From: Chryseobacterium tructae | GTDB taxonomy: Bacteria > Bacteroidota > Bacteroidia > Flavobacteriales > Weeksellaceae | Assembly (NCBI RefSeq): GCF_030409875.1 | Contig: NZ_JAUFQR010000003.1 | Location: forward strand, 744,001 to 808,000 | Length of the DNA: 64,000 nt | Direction of reading: 5' to 3' | In this document: positions 27,977-37,223 of the stretch, piece by piece | Layout: each line of letters begins with the position of its first letter | Numbering within the stretch: position 1 is the stretch's first letter | Made by a program: the position numbers and the translations under genes | The notes under the pieces: generated by a model | Told to the model about the DNA's origin: nothing | Database searches by the model: none | Seen by the model: the letters and a program-made list of their open reading frames with translations, nothing else

Positions 27977-28471
27977 ATGGCTAAAACAATTTTAATTGCA
28001 ACAGATTACTCTCTTGAGTCATTGAACATATTGAAAAAAGTATTAAGAGAAAAAGATGCTGCTGAAGATCAGAATCAGTATAATATTCTTTTAGTTTCAG
28101 GATACGATTCCGGGGATTCTATCAGAGATCTTTTATTCAATACGAAGACCACGATTTTCAACAAGATAAGACCTGGAGAATTCTGTGATGCTTATGAGAT
28201 CATCAAGAATAAGTACCCTCATTTAGTCAGTAAGATTGTCTGTGACATCTTTACAGGAAGTTTTCAGAGAACCTTTAACCAATATGTGGTGGCGAATACG
28301 ATTGAAGAAGCTTATTATTCTAACTCCATTAAAAGTAAAGGCAAAGGAAAATTTGATCTTGTTCCTTATATAAAAAAATGCAAAGAACTGCAGGCCGGGG
28401 AAATTACCCTTGAAATCAAAGAAAGACTTCCGGAAAGAGGAAGGTTGGCAGAGATCTTTGTAGAGGTCTAA
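27977..28471 (+). CDS. Universal-stress-like hypothetical protein
   Basis: 164 residues. The beginning (TILIATDYSLESLNILKKVL) is the first strand and helix of a UspA-like nucleotide-binding fold, but the later G-rich ATP loop is not evident, so this may be a relative without ATP binding. The rest is mixed alpha/beta with a basic KSKGKGKFD loop. It has its own promoter and the putative response-regulator repeats upstream and is followed after 32 bases by a DUF1275 membrane protein, probably in one operon. The function is unknown. Confidence 0.65.
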   Translation: MAKTILIATDYSLESLNILKKVLREKDAAEDQNQYNILLVSGYDSGDSIRDLLFNTKTTIFNKIRPGEFCDAYEIIKNKYPHLVSKIVCDIFTGSFQRTFNQYVVANTIEEAYYSNSIKSKGKGKFDLVPYIKKCKELQAGEITLEIKERLPERGRLAEIFVEV

Positions 28472-28503
28472 ATTATTATCAACATCATTAAAAAAGATTT
28501 AAA

Positions 28504-29331
28504 ATGTTAAGAAATTATAGTAACAGCAGAACATTGGGAGACAATATCAGGTTGGGGACGCTGACTGCCTTTACGGCAGGTACTATAAATATAGCATCCC
28601 TACTTATATTTCTCTCTTTTACATCAAACGTAACTGGCCACTATGCAATTTTAGCTGCGGAAATCAGTAAAGGAAACTGGACGCAGGTAGCGGTAATGGG
28701 AAGTTGGATCTTTTTATTTTTCTTCGGAAGCTTTCTATCCAACTTTATCGTAATTAATTTTAATAAGAAAAGTAAATATTTTGCCCACGCAATGCCTCTT
28801 GTCCTGGAAATACTATGTTTGTTTGGAGTAGGAGTATACGGTCAATTGTATTATCAGAAAACATTAGAAGAAACAGAAGTTTTGGTAGCAATAATGCTTT
28901 TTGCAACAGGACTGCAGAATGGGTTGACGGCCAGTATTTCCAACTTCTCTGTTAAAACAACCCACCTTACGGGAACAACAACCGATTTGGGAATTTTGGT
29001 TTCTATGTTTACCCAGAAGAAATACAGGAAAAACGGGGAATTAATCGGAAGAGCAAAATTGCTGATGAGTATTATGATAGCCTATGTATTAGGAGCTATA
29101 TTCTCAGGATTAACATATTACTACCTGGAATTTAGAGTATTCTATGTCATCAGTTTATGTCTTATGATCGTAATCGGATATGATGCTTATAAAATTCATG
29201 TAAGACACTTTAATACGAAGTACAGATACAACAGGATTTATAAGAAACCCAATCTTTTTGCTTATCTGTACGAAAAGATCCATGGAGTTCCTAAAATGAA
29301 TAAGAAAAGAAAATTAGTCTTTGAAGACTAA
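28504..29331 (+). CDS. YoaK/DUF1275 family membrane protein
   Basis: 275 residues with about six membrane helices, beginning with LTAFTAGTINIASLLIF and the family motif TSNVTGHYAILAAE, and an internal ATGLQNGLTASIS helix. These match the DUF1275 family, whose transport substrate is not established. The C-terminal 60 residues are basic and cytoplasmic. It follows the UspA-like gene by 32 bases. The pair may be a target of the upstream two-component system, based on repeats before 27977. Confidence 0.85.
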   Translation: MLRNYSNSRTLGDNIRLGTLTAFTAGTINIASLLIFLSFTSNVTGHYAILAAEISKGNWTQVAVMGSWIFLFFFGSFLSNFIVINFNKKSKYFAHAMPLVLEILCLFGVGVYGQLYYQKTLEETEVLVAIMLFATGLQNGLTASISNFSVKTTHLTGTTTDLGILVSMFTQKKYRKNGELIGRAKLLMSIMIAYVLGAIFSGLTYYYLEFRVFYVISLCLMIVIGYDAYKIHVRHFNTKYRYNRIYKKPNLFAYLYEKIHGVPKMNKKRKLVFED

Positions 29332-29384
29332 ATCCCCGGTGCAGGGGAAATATTACTATTATTTTTTGTATAAACTAGCTGGTT

Positions 29385-29418
29385 CAATCCTCTATTGATG
29401 TAAAACAATAGGGGATTG
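29385..29418 (+). terminator. Hairpins ending the DUF1275 operon
   Basis: CAATCCTCTATTG pairs with CAATAGGGGATTG with a TTCTCTTT tail; a smaller TCCCC/GGGGA hairpin lies at 29333-29348, directly after the stop codon. Confidence 0.6.
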
Positions 29419-29569
29419 TTCTCTTTGAAAGCTGAGATCACAGATAGTTTGGAGCAGAATTTGCTGAAAGCTGTATTGTTGAAATGTTGATAATTAAATA
29501 TTAATTCCCGTTTTTAATGTTTTAATTCCCATTTTCATTGACTATTTTTGTAAGTTGATTTACGTTTTT

Positions 29570-31366
29570 ATGTCAGATATTATTCAGCTTTTACCGGATC
29601 ATGTAGCCAACCAAATTGCGGCAGGAGAGGTGGTGCAGAGACCTGCATCCATCGTGAAGGAACTTTTGGAAAACGCTATAGATGCAGATGCAACGAAGAT
29701 TGAACTGATCATCAGAGATGCCGGGAAAAACCTTATCCAAGTGGTAGACGACGGAAAAGGAATGTCCGAAACAGATGCCCGATTAGCATTTGAAAGGCAT
29801 GCTACTTCCAAAATCAGAGGAACCGAAGATATCTTTAAGATCGCAACGAAAGGTTTCCGAGGGGAGGCACTGGCTTCTATCGCAGCTGTTTCACAAGTTG
29901 AATTGAGAACCAAGCAAAAGGATGCTTCTATTGGAACCAACATATATATTGAAGGGGGCGTTTTTCAGTTTCAGGATCCTGTACAGACTGCAGAAGGATC
30001 TAACTTTCTGGTAAAGAATCTTTTTTATAATGTTCCTGCCAGAAGAAAATTTCTGAAAAACAACAATATTGAATTCAGACACGTTATTGATGAATTTCAA
30101 CGTGTTGCATTAGCTCATGAAGGATTGGAATTTTCTCTGTTTCATGATGATGAAGCTGTTTTCAGATTGAGAAAAGGAAGTCAGATGCAGCGTATTGTAG
30201 ATGTTTTCGGAAGAAAATTACAACCGCTTTTGATTCCTATCAAAGAAGATATTATCTGGTGTAAGCTTCACGGATTTGTTGCTAAACCGGAAGGGGCCAA
30301 AAAAGCAAGAGGTGAGCAATTCCTCTTCGTAAACGGAAGATATTTTAGAAGTCCTTATTTCAATAAAGCAGTACAGGAAGCCTTTGAAGGTCTTCTTCAA
30401 CCGGGATATGTGCCATCGTTTTTTCTTTATCTGGAGATGGATCCGGAGAAAATAGATGTCAATATTCATCCGCAGAAAACAGAAGTGAAATTTGAAGATG
30501 AGCATCTTATTTTTGCCTTACTTCGTTCCACGATCAAGAGATCATTGGGAATTTATAATGTTTCTCCAAGTCTTGATTTTGACAGAGATCCGCATTTGGA
30601 TGAGATGATGAATAAACCTATCCCAAGCAAAGGCAATGGAGGAGGAAGTGGTGTTATAAAAATGCCTGAAATTATTGTAGACAGGGATTATAACCCGTTT
30701 TTGGAAGAGAAAAATGTAGTGCATCCGGAAGAAATTCAGAATCTTACGGAAATGTACCACCAGAATATTACAGCAGAACCATCAAAGATCAACCTGTTTG
30801 AAGATGAAGATTTTGATGAGGATTTAATGAGACTTCCGAATGGATACTGGTTGTTCAATAAAGGAGATGTTACTCTGATGCTTGATTTGGGAAGAATGCA
30901 CAGACTGTTGGTTTCAGAAAATAACAGGTCTACAAGAAAAACAAATACAGGTACAAACAGCCATGCTTTGCTTTTCTCTCTGGAATATCATATGAATGAG
31001 ATTGAGAAAAGTAAATATGAATCCATCAAGAAGTATCTTCCTGAACTTGGGTTTGACATGAAAATTGCTCACGAAAGTGTATTGAGAATAGATTCACTTC
31101 CTGAAGGGTTGAAAGAAACACAGGCGATGAAGTTCCTGGAAAACCTTTTCGAGATCTTGGATTATAAGACAGAAGATGAATTCATGCAGTATTACCACAA
31201 CCAATGGAGTAAAATGCAATCCAAGTCAAGATTTGACTTTATTTATAAAAAAGATGCGGAACAAGTCATCAAAGATTTTACAGCACTAGGATTCCCGGAG
31301 TTTTTACCAGATGGAAAAAGATGCTTCTATGAAGTTCCGTTTAATGATTTTAAAAACAAATTTTAA
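29570..31366 (+). CDS. mutL: DNA mismatch repair protein MutL
   Basis: 598 residues from ATG 29570 (MSDIIQLLPD); an upstream in-frame TTG is rejected because the TATTTTTG promoter box at 29543-29550 is too close. The GHKL ATPase motifs are clear: ELLENAIDADAT, DDGKGM, RGEALASI and FYNVPARRKFLK. The transducer domain ends near residue 330. The C-terminal domain should carry DQHA(X)2E(X)4E, the metal-dependent nicking motif, but reads LMLDLGRMHRLLVSE, so the endonuclease residues seem replaced. It heads an operon with a rhomboid gene 5 bases on. Confidence 0.92.
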   Translation: MSDIIQLLPDHVANQIAAGEVVQRPASIVKELLENAIDADATKIELIIRDAGKNLIQVVDDGKGMSETDARLAFERHATSKIRGTEDIFKIATKGFRGEALASIAAVSQVELRTKQKDASIGTNIYIEGGVFQFQDPVQTAEGSNFLVKNLFYNVPARRKFLKNNNIEFRHVIDEFQRVALAHEGLEFSLFHDDEAVFRLRKGSQMQRIVDVFGRKLQPLLIPIKEDIIWCKLHGFVAKPEGAKKARGEQFLFVNGRYFRSPYFNKAVQEAFEGLLQPGYVPSFFLYLEMDPEKIDVNIHPQKTEVKFEDEHLIFALLRSTIKRSLGIYNVSPSLDFDRDPHLDEMMNKPIPSKGNGGGSGVIKMPEIIVDRDYNPFLEEKNVVHPEEIQNLTEMYHQNITAEPSKINLFEDEDFDEDLMRLPNGYWLFNKGDVTLMLDLGRMHRLLVSENNRSTRKTNTGTNSHALLFSLEYHMNEIEKSKYESIKKYLPELGFDMKIAHESVLRIDSLPEGLKETQAMKFLENLFEILDYKTEDEFMQYYHNQWSKMQSKSRFDFIYKKDAEQVIKDFTALGFPEFLPDGKRCFYEVPFNDFKNKF

Positions 31367-31371
31367 AAAAT

Positions 31372-32100
31372 ATGTTTAACAATATACCACCAATTACAAG
31401 GAATATTATCATCATCAATGTGATCGTATTTATTGTTACCTCTTTAATGGGGGATCAGGTAATCAGCTACCTTGCCGGATTTTATCCCTTTTCTCCTTTC
31501 TTTCATTCTTGGCAGGTGATTACCCATATGTTTATGCATGGAAGTATTATGCATATTTTGTTTAATATGATGACACTCTTCAGCTTTGGTCCTATTTTGG
31601 AACAAACATTGGGTGAAAAAAAATATCTTATTCTCTACTTTTTAAGTGGTTTGGGTGCTTTCTTCCTGTTTAATTTGTGGAATTTTGTTGAAGCGCAGCA
31701 ACTTTCCAATGAATTACAGCAATTAGGTTTTAACGTAAATGCTTATATGTCCGGAGCAAGTGTGCAATTTTCCGGAGATGCATCTGCGATTATGAAGCAG
31801 AAAGAATTATTAGATAGTTTAAAAGGCATTGTAGCAACACCTATGGTAGGAGCTTCAGGTGCCATTTTTGGAGTCGTGGCCGCTTTTGCAACCTTATATC
31901 CGGATTCAAAAATTGGAATTATGTTTATTCCGGTTCCTATAAAAGTAAAATACCTTTTACCAATCGTTATTGTGGTTTCTGTATATCTTGGAGTCTCTGG
32001 AAATGGAGGTGGAATTGCACACTTGGCTCACGTTGGTGGAGCTTTAGTTGGTTGGCTATTGGCAAGGATCTGGAAAAAACATTTATATAGATTCAATTAA
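31372..32100 (+). CDS. Rhomboid-family intramembrane serine protease
   Basis: 242 residues with six membrane segments. The catalytic Ser lies in GASGAIFG (about residue 165) and the partner His in AHLAHVGGALVG. The HMFMHGSIMHILFNM segment is the usual oxyanion-side helix. A polar insert of about 50 residues (NELQQLGFNVNAYMSG) separates helices 3 and 4. It cleaves transmembrane proteins within the bilayer; the substrate is unknown. It is 5 bases after mutL and 9 before the next gene, so shares its transcript. Confidence 0.9.
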   Translation: MFNNIPPITRNIIIINVIVFIVTSLMGDQVISYLAGFYPFSPFFHSWQVITHMFMHGSIMHILFNMMTLFSFGPILEQTLGEKKYLILYFLSGLGAFFLFNLWNFVEAQQLSNELQQLGFNVNAYMSGASVQFSGDASAIMKQKELLDSLKGIVATPMVGASGAIFGVVAAFATLYPDSKIGIMFIPVPIKVKYLLPIVIVVSVYLGVSGNGGGIAHLAHVGGALVGWLLARIWKKHLYRFN

Positions 32101-32109
32101 TCATTTTCT

Positions 32110-33111
32110 GTGAAGATTTTCCGACTTATTATATTGATCCTGCATGTAGGAATCCTATTTCTATTGCTGGGGTCGCTGTTGAATGCTTATATCCCACCTA
32201 AAATATTTCCGTGGTTTAATCTGTTGTCTTTGGGGTTCCCGATTCTTATCAGTCTGTATGTTATTTTTACCATATTTTGGATCTTTAGCTGGAAAAAAAG
32301 AGCTTTTGTATTCATGTTTGTGGGATTAGCATTTATTAATCCTGTGAAACGATGGGTTAATTTTTCCTCTGAAAGTAAAGGGAGTTTAAGTACTATAAAA
32401 ATCGTGTCTTTTAATATAAAGGCAGGGCTTATGGGAAAAGAAGAGGTTTTAAATTATCTGAAAGCTCAAAATGCGGATGTTATTCTCTTGCAGGAAGATG
32501 GTGGAATAGACTATCCAACTCTAAAAGGCTATAATAGAACCCGATCGAATGGCTTTTTAACAATTCTTACAAAATATAAGATTTCCAACGAAAAAGTAAT
32601 CTACTCTGAAGATGAAAATGCAAGCTTACCAGGTGGTCTTCAGGTAGATATTGAAATAAAAGGGAAGACCTATCGATTTGTAGATGTATATCTCTATCCA
32701 TTTCAGTTTGAAAAAGAAATGGTTAAGCTTAATGGGGATTCTGATGCTAATGAGAAAAAAGTAAAGGATGTTGTAAAAAAATTAATTCCTACTTTCAAAA
32801 AACATCAGGATCAGGTAAAGAATATCTATCAAGCTATAGAAAACTCACCATATCCTGTTATTGTAGCCGGAGATTTTAATTCTGTTCCGAATTCTTATGA
32901 GTATTATCACCTGTCTAAAGGGCTTGAAGATGCATTTATGACTGCGGGCAGAGGAAGCGCAACCAGTTTTCACGATTATAAATTTCCGATTAGGATAGAT
33001 TACGTTTTTTCTTCAAAATCATTGAAGGCTGTTTCTTATGTAGTTGACCGTTCTGTCAGTATTTCAGATCATTATCCGGTAATTTCTGAACTTTCTCTGA
33101 ACGAGAAATAA
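32110..33111 (+). CDS. Endonuclease/exonuclease/phosphatase family protein, copy 1
   Basis: 333 residues from GTG 32110, the only start that keeps the hydrophobic lead (MKIFRLIILILHVG). Three membrane segments in the first 90 residues precede an EEP domain: ILLQED with the metal-binding Glu, AGDFNSVPNS and the final SDHYPVI His. EEP enzymes cut phosphodiesters in DNA, RNA or lipids; with membrane anchoring, the catalytic side is probably outside. The following gene is a close paralogue in tandem. Confidence 0.85.
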   Translation: MKIFRLIILILHVGILFLLLGSLLNAYIPPKIFPWFNLLSLGFPILISLYVIFTIFWIFSWKKRAFVFMFVGLAFINPVKRWVNFSSESKGSLSTIKIVSFNIKAGLMGKEEVLNYLKAQNADVILLQEDGGIDYPTLKGYNRTRSNGFLTILTKYKISNEKVIYSEDENASLPGGLQVDIEIKGKTYRFVDVYLYPFQFEKEMVKLNGDSDANEKKVKDVVKKLIPTFKKHQDQVKNIYQAIENSPYPVIVAGDFNSVPNSYEYYHLSKGLEDAFMTAGRGSATSFHDYKFPIRIDYVFSSKSLKAVSYVVDRSVSISDHYPVISELSLNEK

Positions 33112-33184
33112 TCATAAAAATAGTTAAAGTTTGATGGCTTGGTAGGGTTTTTGCTTAAAAAAAGGGTACCAAGACCGTTTTTTC

Positions 33185-34156
33185 ATGAAGTCGAATCAGA
33201 TATTACTATTCATACATATCGCTGTTGCTGTTTTACTGTTATGTACCCTAGGAAATGCTTGGGTTCCACCTAATCTTTTGGGGAACCTGAATTTGTTGTC
33301 TCTTGGTTTTCCCTATCTGATATCGGTACATATTATTCTTACATTGGTATGGATTATCAAAAAAAATAAGATAGCGATTGCTTTTGCATTAGGAACATTA
33401 CTTTTTTATAATCCAATAAGAAGATGGGTCAATTTTTCTCCTCAAACAGATAAAGTGAAGACGATACGGGATATTAAAGTTCTTACTTTTAATGTAAAAT
33501 ATGGTGATTACGGATGGGACAAAGTAAAAAATTATATCAAGGAGCAGGATCCGGATATTATTTTAGTTCAGGAAAAAGATACCAACCGTGCTTTAAGACA
33601 GGATCTTGTAAAATATCCGTCGGTAATTCTAAAGACAAAACATAAGATTGTAAGACAGGCAGAAATTATAGAAGATAACTCAAGAGGAAATTCTTTCTAT
33701 GCGGATGTCGATATTAATGGAAAAATCATAAGAATCGTAAATGTTTACCTGGAACCTTTCAGACTTCAGAAGACAATGTTTACAAAGTTGGATGCGATGG
33801 GAATAGGAAATGTTTCTAGTCTTCTTTCCCATATGATTCCTACTTTTCAGGCGCATGAGGATCAAATTAAAAAGATCAGAAAAGCCATTGATTTTTCTCC
33901 TTACCCGGTAATCTTAGCTGGAGATTTTAATTCTGTTCCTAATTCATATGAATATTATAGTCTAGGAAAAGACCTTCAGGATGCATTTTTAACGGCAGGA
34001 AAGGGAAGTGCTTCAAGTTTTCATGATTATAAAGTTCCTCTAAGAATTGATTATATTTTCAGTTCAAAATCAATCATTCCATTAAGCTATAAAGTAGATA
34101 ATACTGTAGAATTATCGGATCATTATCCAGTAATTGCAGAATTTCTGCTAAATTAG
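33185..34156 (+). CDS. Endonuclease/exonuclease/phosphatase family protein, copy 2
   Basis: 323 residues, the same layout as the gene before: membrane segments in residues 1-85, then an EEP domain with ILVQEKDTN, AGDFNSVPNSYEYY and LSDHYPVIAEF. Long identical words shared with copy 1 (DFNSVPNSYEYY) show tandem duplication, with divergence in the middle. A 73-base spacer separates them, without a clear terminator. The paralogues may have different substrates, but nothing in the motif set tells which. Confidence 0.85.
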   Translation: MKSNQILLFIHIAVAVLLLCTLGNAWVPPNLLGNLNLLSLGFPYLISVHIILTLVWIIKKNKIAIAFALGTLLFYNPIRRWVNFSPQTDKVKTIRDIKVLTFNVKYGDYGWDKVKNYIKEQDPDIILVQEKDTNRALRQDLVKYPSVILKTKHKIVRQAEIIEDNSRGNSFYADVDINGKIIRIVNVYLEPFRLQKTMFTKLDAMGIGNVSSLLSHMIPTFQAHEDQIKKIRKAIDFSPYPVILAGDFNSVPNSYEYYSLGKDLQDAFLTAGKGSASSFHDYKVPLRIDYIFSSKSIIPLSYKVDNTVELSDHYPVIAEFLLN

Positions 34157-34160
34157 TTCC

Positions 34161-34523
34161 ATGAAAAATTTACTGTCTGCGATTTTTGTTTTAATTCTTC
34201 TTTTTACCGCCTGTTCCAAGAAAGATTCTCCGGGATTTGCAGCTGAACAGGAAATGAGAATGCATTATGATACAGTTGCTGTGGATTCTTTTTCTAATGG
34301 TGCTGTTACCGTAGATATTGCCCGTAAGATTAAAATGTCTTCGCCTCAGTATCTGGATTCCGTAAAACAGGCTAAAAAAGCCTTGGAAGAGGAAAAGAAA
34401 ATTAAAGCTGAGCTGGAGAAAGAAAATAAAACGAAGGCAGAGGAAGAAAAGAAAAAGGCAGATGCTGAAAAGAAGAAAAAAGCAGCTGAGGCTCCTCCTT
34501 CCACTGAAACCAAGACAGAATAA
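34161..34523 (+). CDS. Lipoprotein with Lys/Glu-rich coiled-coil tail
   Basis: 120 residues. The signal peptide ends in a lipobox-like LFTACSKK (Cys near residue 17), so the mature protein should be lipid-anchored. Residues 65-110 are a repetitive KKALEEEKKIKAELEKE helix, low in complexity. The start is 4 bases after the second EEP gene, an operon arrangement. No enzymatic domain is visible; a structural or spacer role in the periplasm is a guess. Confidence 0.75.
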   Translation: MKNLLSAIFVLILLFTACSKKDSPGFAAEQEMRMHYDTVAVDSFSNGAVTVDIARKIKMSSPQYLDSVKQAKKALEEEKKIKAELEKENKTKAEEEKKKADAEKKKKAAEAPPSTETKTE

Positions 34524-34551
34524 ACCCAAAACATTTTAAAAAATATACAAT

Positions 34552-34998
34552 ATGAAAAAGCAAATTCTTGCAGCAATAGTGATTTCAGTATTCACGGTTG
34601 CTTGTACAAAATCAACATCAAAGACTGAGCAGGTAGAAAATGCAGATGGATCTGTTACTACCACAACAACTACGGTTACCGAAACCTCTCCTCATATGGT
34701 TGATTCGGCGAAGGTAAACGAAGCCAAGGAAAAAGTCGATGCAAAGCTAGATCAGGCAGGTAATAAAATAGACGATGCCGCTCAAAAAGCTAAAGCTAAA
34801 ATTGATGCTACAGCAGACAAGACGAAACAAGATCTTAACAAAACAGGGCAAGATATCAAAACAGAGGCTAATAAAGTAGGAAAGGATATTAAAACAGGTG
34901 CTCAGGAAGCAGGAAAAGACGCTAAAGAAGCTGCAAGAAAAGGAGCTTCGAAAGTAGAAGATGCTGCTAAAAAATTAAAAGAAGATTTAAGCAAATAA
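34552..34998 (+). CDS. Lipoprotein with amphipathic Lys/Ala/Asp repeats
   Basis: 148 residues. A signal peptide with lipobox FTVACTKS is followed by a Thr-rich linker (TTTTTTVTET) and a helical domain of roughly 11-residue repeats (KVGKDIKTGAQEAGKDAKEA), like late-embryogenesis-abundant or apolipoprotein helices. Such proteins are often linked to osmotic or drying stress. It is 28 bases after the previous lipoprotein and ends the operon at a strong terminator. The LEA-like role is inferred from composition. Confidence 0.75.
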   Translation: MKKQILAAIVISVFTVACTKSTSKTEQVENADGSVTTTTTTVTETSPHMVDSAKVNEAKEKVDAKLDQAGNKIDDAAQKAKAKIDATADKTKQDLNKTGQDIKTEANKVGKDIKTGAQEAGKDAKEAARKGASKVEDAAKKLKEDLSK

Positions 34999-35004
34999 TA
35001 AAAA

Positions 35005-35037
35005 ACCCGCAGTTGAATTCAACTGCGGGTTTTTTTA
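35005..35037. terminator. Strong bidirectional terminator after the lipoprotein genes
   Basis: ACCCGCAGTTGAA and its exact reverse complement form a 13-bp stem, followed by seven Ts on the plus strand and preceded by six As. Confidence 0.9.
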
Positions 35038-35039
35038 TG

Positions 35040-35200
35040 GTTGGGAGTCAGAAGAGGGAAGCCGGAAGCGCCTTCTCTCTCTAACTATAGTCATTGTAAA
35101 TTAAATCCTTCTACACTTACTTCAAAAGAAAATATAAGTAGTATAAAGACTGCAAGAACCTCCATCTTCCAGCCTCTAGCTCCCTGTCCCTTATTATCTA
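35040..35200. repeat. Intergenic dispersed repeat-like sequence
   Basis: GAGGGAAGCCGGAAG near 35053 and CCTCCATCTTCCAGCCTCTAG near 35158 are loose inverted arms, related to CCTCCAACTTCCAGCTTCC at about 25226. The gap 35038-35240 has no gene. Confidence 0.4.
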
Positions 35201-35240
35201 TTCAATTCCAGTAAAGGTTCAATATATTCTCTGTCATTAC

Positions 35241-36707
35241 TTAATCTAGGGACTTTATTTGTCCGCCAAGCTTTCCTCTGGATTCCAGCCAGTGATAAAA
35301 CAGATTATCTTTGGCAATATGAACAATGGGTCTCCTTAGCGTCATGTTATTATATCTTTTTGCTTCATAATCCGAATTGATTTTCTTCAAATGCTGATCA
35401 AAGGCATCAATAAAGCTGTCCAGATTATCCGGGTATTGACTGAATTCAAAGATCCATTCATGAGCACCACCTTCATTTTCTTTCATAAAGACAGGGGCAC
35501 CCGTAAAATCTGTAATTTGAGCACCCGTAAGCTCACATGCTTTAGACAATGCAGATTCTACATTGGTAATCATTAATTCTTCCCCAAAAGCATTGATATA
35601 ATGTTTCGTTCTTCCTGTTATTTTTATTCTGAAAGGATTGGTAGAAGTAAATACAACCGTATCACCAATCAGGTATCTCCATAATCCACCATTGGTAGTG
35701 ATCACCATGGCGTAGTTTTTTCCAATTTCCACATCTTCCAGGCTTACCACTTTTGGATTGGAAAAATGAAATTGATCCATTGGGATAAATTCGTAGAATA
35801 TTCCGTAATCAAGCATCAAAAGCATTTCATCACTGTTGGATCTGTCCTGTATTCCGAAGAAGCCCTCAGAAGCATTGTAAATTTCGTAGTAATTGATGTT
35901 TTTTCCGATGATCTGACGGAATTGTTCCCTGTAGGGCTTAAAACTTATTCCACCGTGAAAAAACACCTCTAAATTCGGCCATAGTTCCGAAATGCTACCT
36001 ACATTAGTTTCGGTCAATACTCTTTGCAAAAGCACCATCATCCAGCTCGGTACTCCAAGGATGCTTCCTACATCTTCATTTTTTACCTCAGAAGTGATTG
36101 CTCTAAGCTTGCTTTCCCATTCGCCCATTAAAGAAACTTTTTTGCTTGGGGTAGTGGTGATCTCTACCCAGAACGGGAGGTTGTCAATTAAAATAGCAGA
36201 TAGATCTCCAAATTTGGTATTAAAATCCGCGTATAATTCAGAACTTCCGCCTAAGCGTAAATTTTTATAATTAAATAGTTGATTTTCAGGATGATTATTG
36301 GCGTAAATGGATACCATGTCTTTTCCTGCCTTCATATGGCAGTATTCAAGGCTTTCTGCAGAGATCGGGATAAATTTACTTTTAGCATTAGTAGTGCCGG
36401 AAGATTTAGCAAAATGTTTAATCAATCCCGGCCAGCTTACATCTTTTTGCCCCTGCCTTGCTTTTTCAATATAGGGTTCCATTTCTTCGTAAGTAACAAT
36501 CGGAACTTTATTTTTAAAGTCCTGATAGCTTGAAATGGAGTTGAATCCATGCAATTTACCATATTCAGTATCCTCCGCATGAAATAGTTGGGAAAATAGT
36601 ATACCCTTCTGAGTCTCAATGGGATGATCCATGAAATTCTGAATCTGATCTATCCTTTGACGGATAAACCAGTTGACTACGGTATTAAAAAGTGCTTTGG
36701 TTGCCAT
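35241..36707 (-). CDS. GH3-family acyl-acid ligase-like protein
   Basis: 488 residues of the GH3/auxin-responsive fold, an ANL-superfamily adenylating enzyme. Visible features are the P-loop-like AKSSGTTNAKSKFIP near residue 105, YNASEGFFGIQ near 290 and the YAMVITTNGGLWRYLIGDTV hinge region near 340. Plant GH3 enzymes join amino acids to hormones, while bacterial ones have unknown acids as substrate. It is monocistronic, with the bacilliredoxin terminator upstream, and no partner genes hint at the pathway. Confidence 0.85.
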   Translation of the reverse strand: MATKALFNTVVNWFIRQRIDQIQNFMDHPIETQKGILFSQLFHAEDTEYGKLHGFNSISSYQDFKNKVPIVTYEEMEPYIEKARQGQKDVSWPGLIKHFAKSSGTTNAKSKFIPISAESLEYCHMKAGKDMVSIYANNHPENQLFNYKNLRLGGSSELYADFNTKFGDLSAILIDNLPFWVEITTTPSKKVSLMGEWESKLRAITSEVKNEDVGSILGVPSWMMVLLQRVLTETNVGSISELWPNLEVFFHGGISFKPYREQFRQIIGKNINYYEIYNASEGFFGIQDRSNSDEMLLMLDYGIFYEFIPMDQFHFSNPKVVSLEDVEIGKNYAMVITTNGGLWRYLIGDTVVFTSTNPFRIKITGRTKHYINAFGEELMITNVESALSKACELTGAQITDFTGAPVFMKENEGGAHEWIFEFSQYPDNLDSFIDAFDQHLKKINSDYEAKRYNNMTLRRPIVHIAKDNLFYHWLESRGKLGGQIKSLD

Positions 36708-36766
36708 TCCAACAAATATAATAATATTTGAATGTTTAGAGAATTTTTTATAGGCTTAAATAAAAA

Positions 36767-36791
36767 AACCGTTACAAAATTTGTAACGGTT
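36767..36791 (-). terminator. Terminator after the bacilliredoxin gene
   Basis: AACCGTTACAAA and TTTGTAACGGTT form a hairpin, followed on the minus strand by seven Ts. Confidence 0.85.
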
Positions 36792-36812
36792 TAGTATCTA
36801 GTTTATTGTTTT

Positions 36813-37223
36813 TTAGCAGTACTCATCATAAGCAGCCTGAAGGTTTGCAGCAATTGCTCCCGCAGGATTTCCTTCAATATGATGTCTTTCCAGCATGTGA
36901 ACCAATTCTCCATCCTTGAAAAGTGCTACACAAGGAGAACTTGGCGGGAATGGAGCAAGATGTTTTCTTGCTTCTACTACGGCCTCAGTATCAAACCCTG
37001 CAAATACAGTCGTTAAGTGATCAGGTTTTTTGTCTCCTGTTAAAGAGTAAACGACTCCCGGTCTTGCAGCACCAGCTGCACATCCACATACGGAGTTGAT
37101 TACTAAAAGAGTCGTTCCGGATTGCTTTAAAGCATCTTCTACCTGAGTAGGAGTTGTTAAATCCTGGAAACCTTTATCTGTAAGTTCAGCCTTCATAGGC
37201 ATTACTAAATCTGTTGGATACAT
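36813..37223 (-). CDS. BrxA/BrxB family bacilliredoxin-like protein
   Basis: 136 residues from ATG 37223 (MYPTDLVMPM), the common family start; the upstream extension is not family-like. The CXC motif lies in VINSVCGCAAGAARPG, and the thioredoxin-fold ends with LERHHIEGNPAGAI. In bacilli these YphP/YqiW proteins remove bacillithiol from mixed disulfides; Bacteroidota relatives occur widely and may act with another thiol. A conserved PFPPSSPCVALF segment holds a third Cys, and a last Cys is the final residue. Confidence 0.9.
   Translation of the reverse strand: MYPTDLVMPMKAELTDKGFQDLTTPTQVEDALKQSGTTLLVINSVCGCAAGAARPGVVYSLTGDKKPDHLTTVFAGFDTEAVVEARKHLAPFPPSSPCVALFKDGELVHMLERHHIEGNPAGAIAANLQAAYDEYC

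Noticed and set aside
29461..29550. TTAATTCCC repeats before mutL as part of the TTTTAAT operator family
   Set aside because: Steps of 13 and 8 bases are not helically phased, so similarity to 27857-27916 is probably due to AT richness.
34330..34998. Antisense Phe-rich frames opposite the two lipoproteins
   Set aside because: They mirror Lys/Glu/Ala-rich codons on the plus strand and have no start signals.
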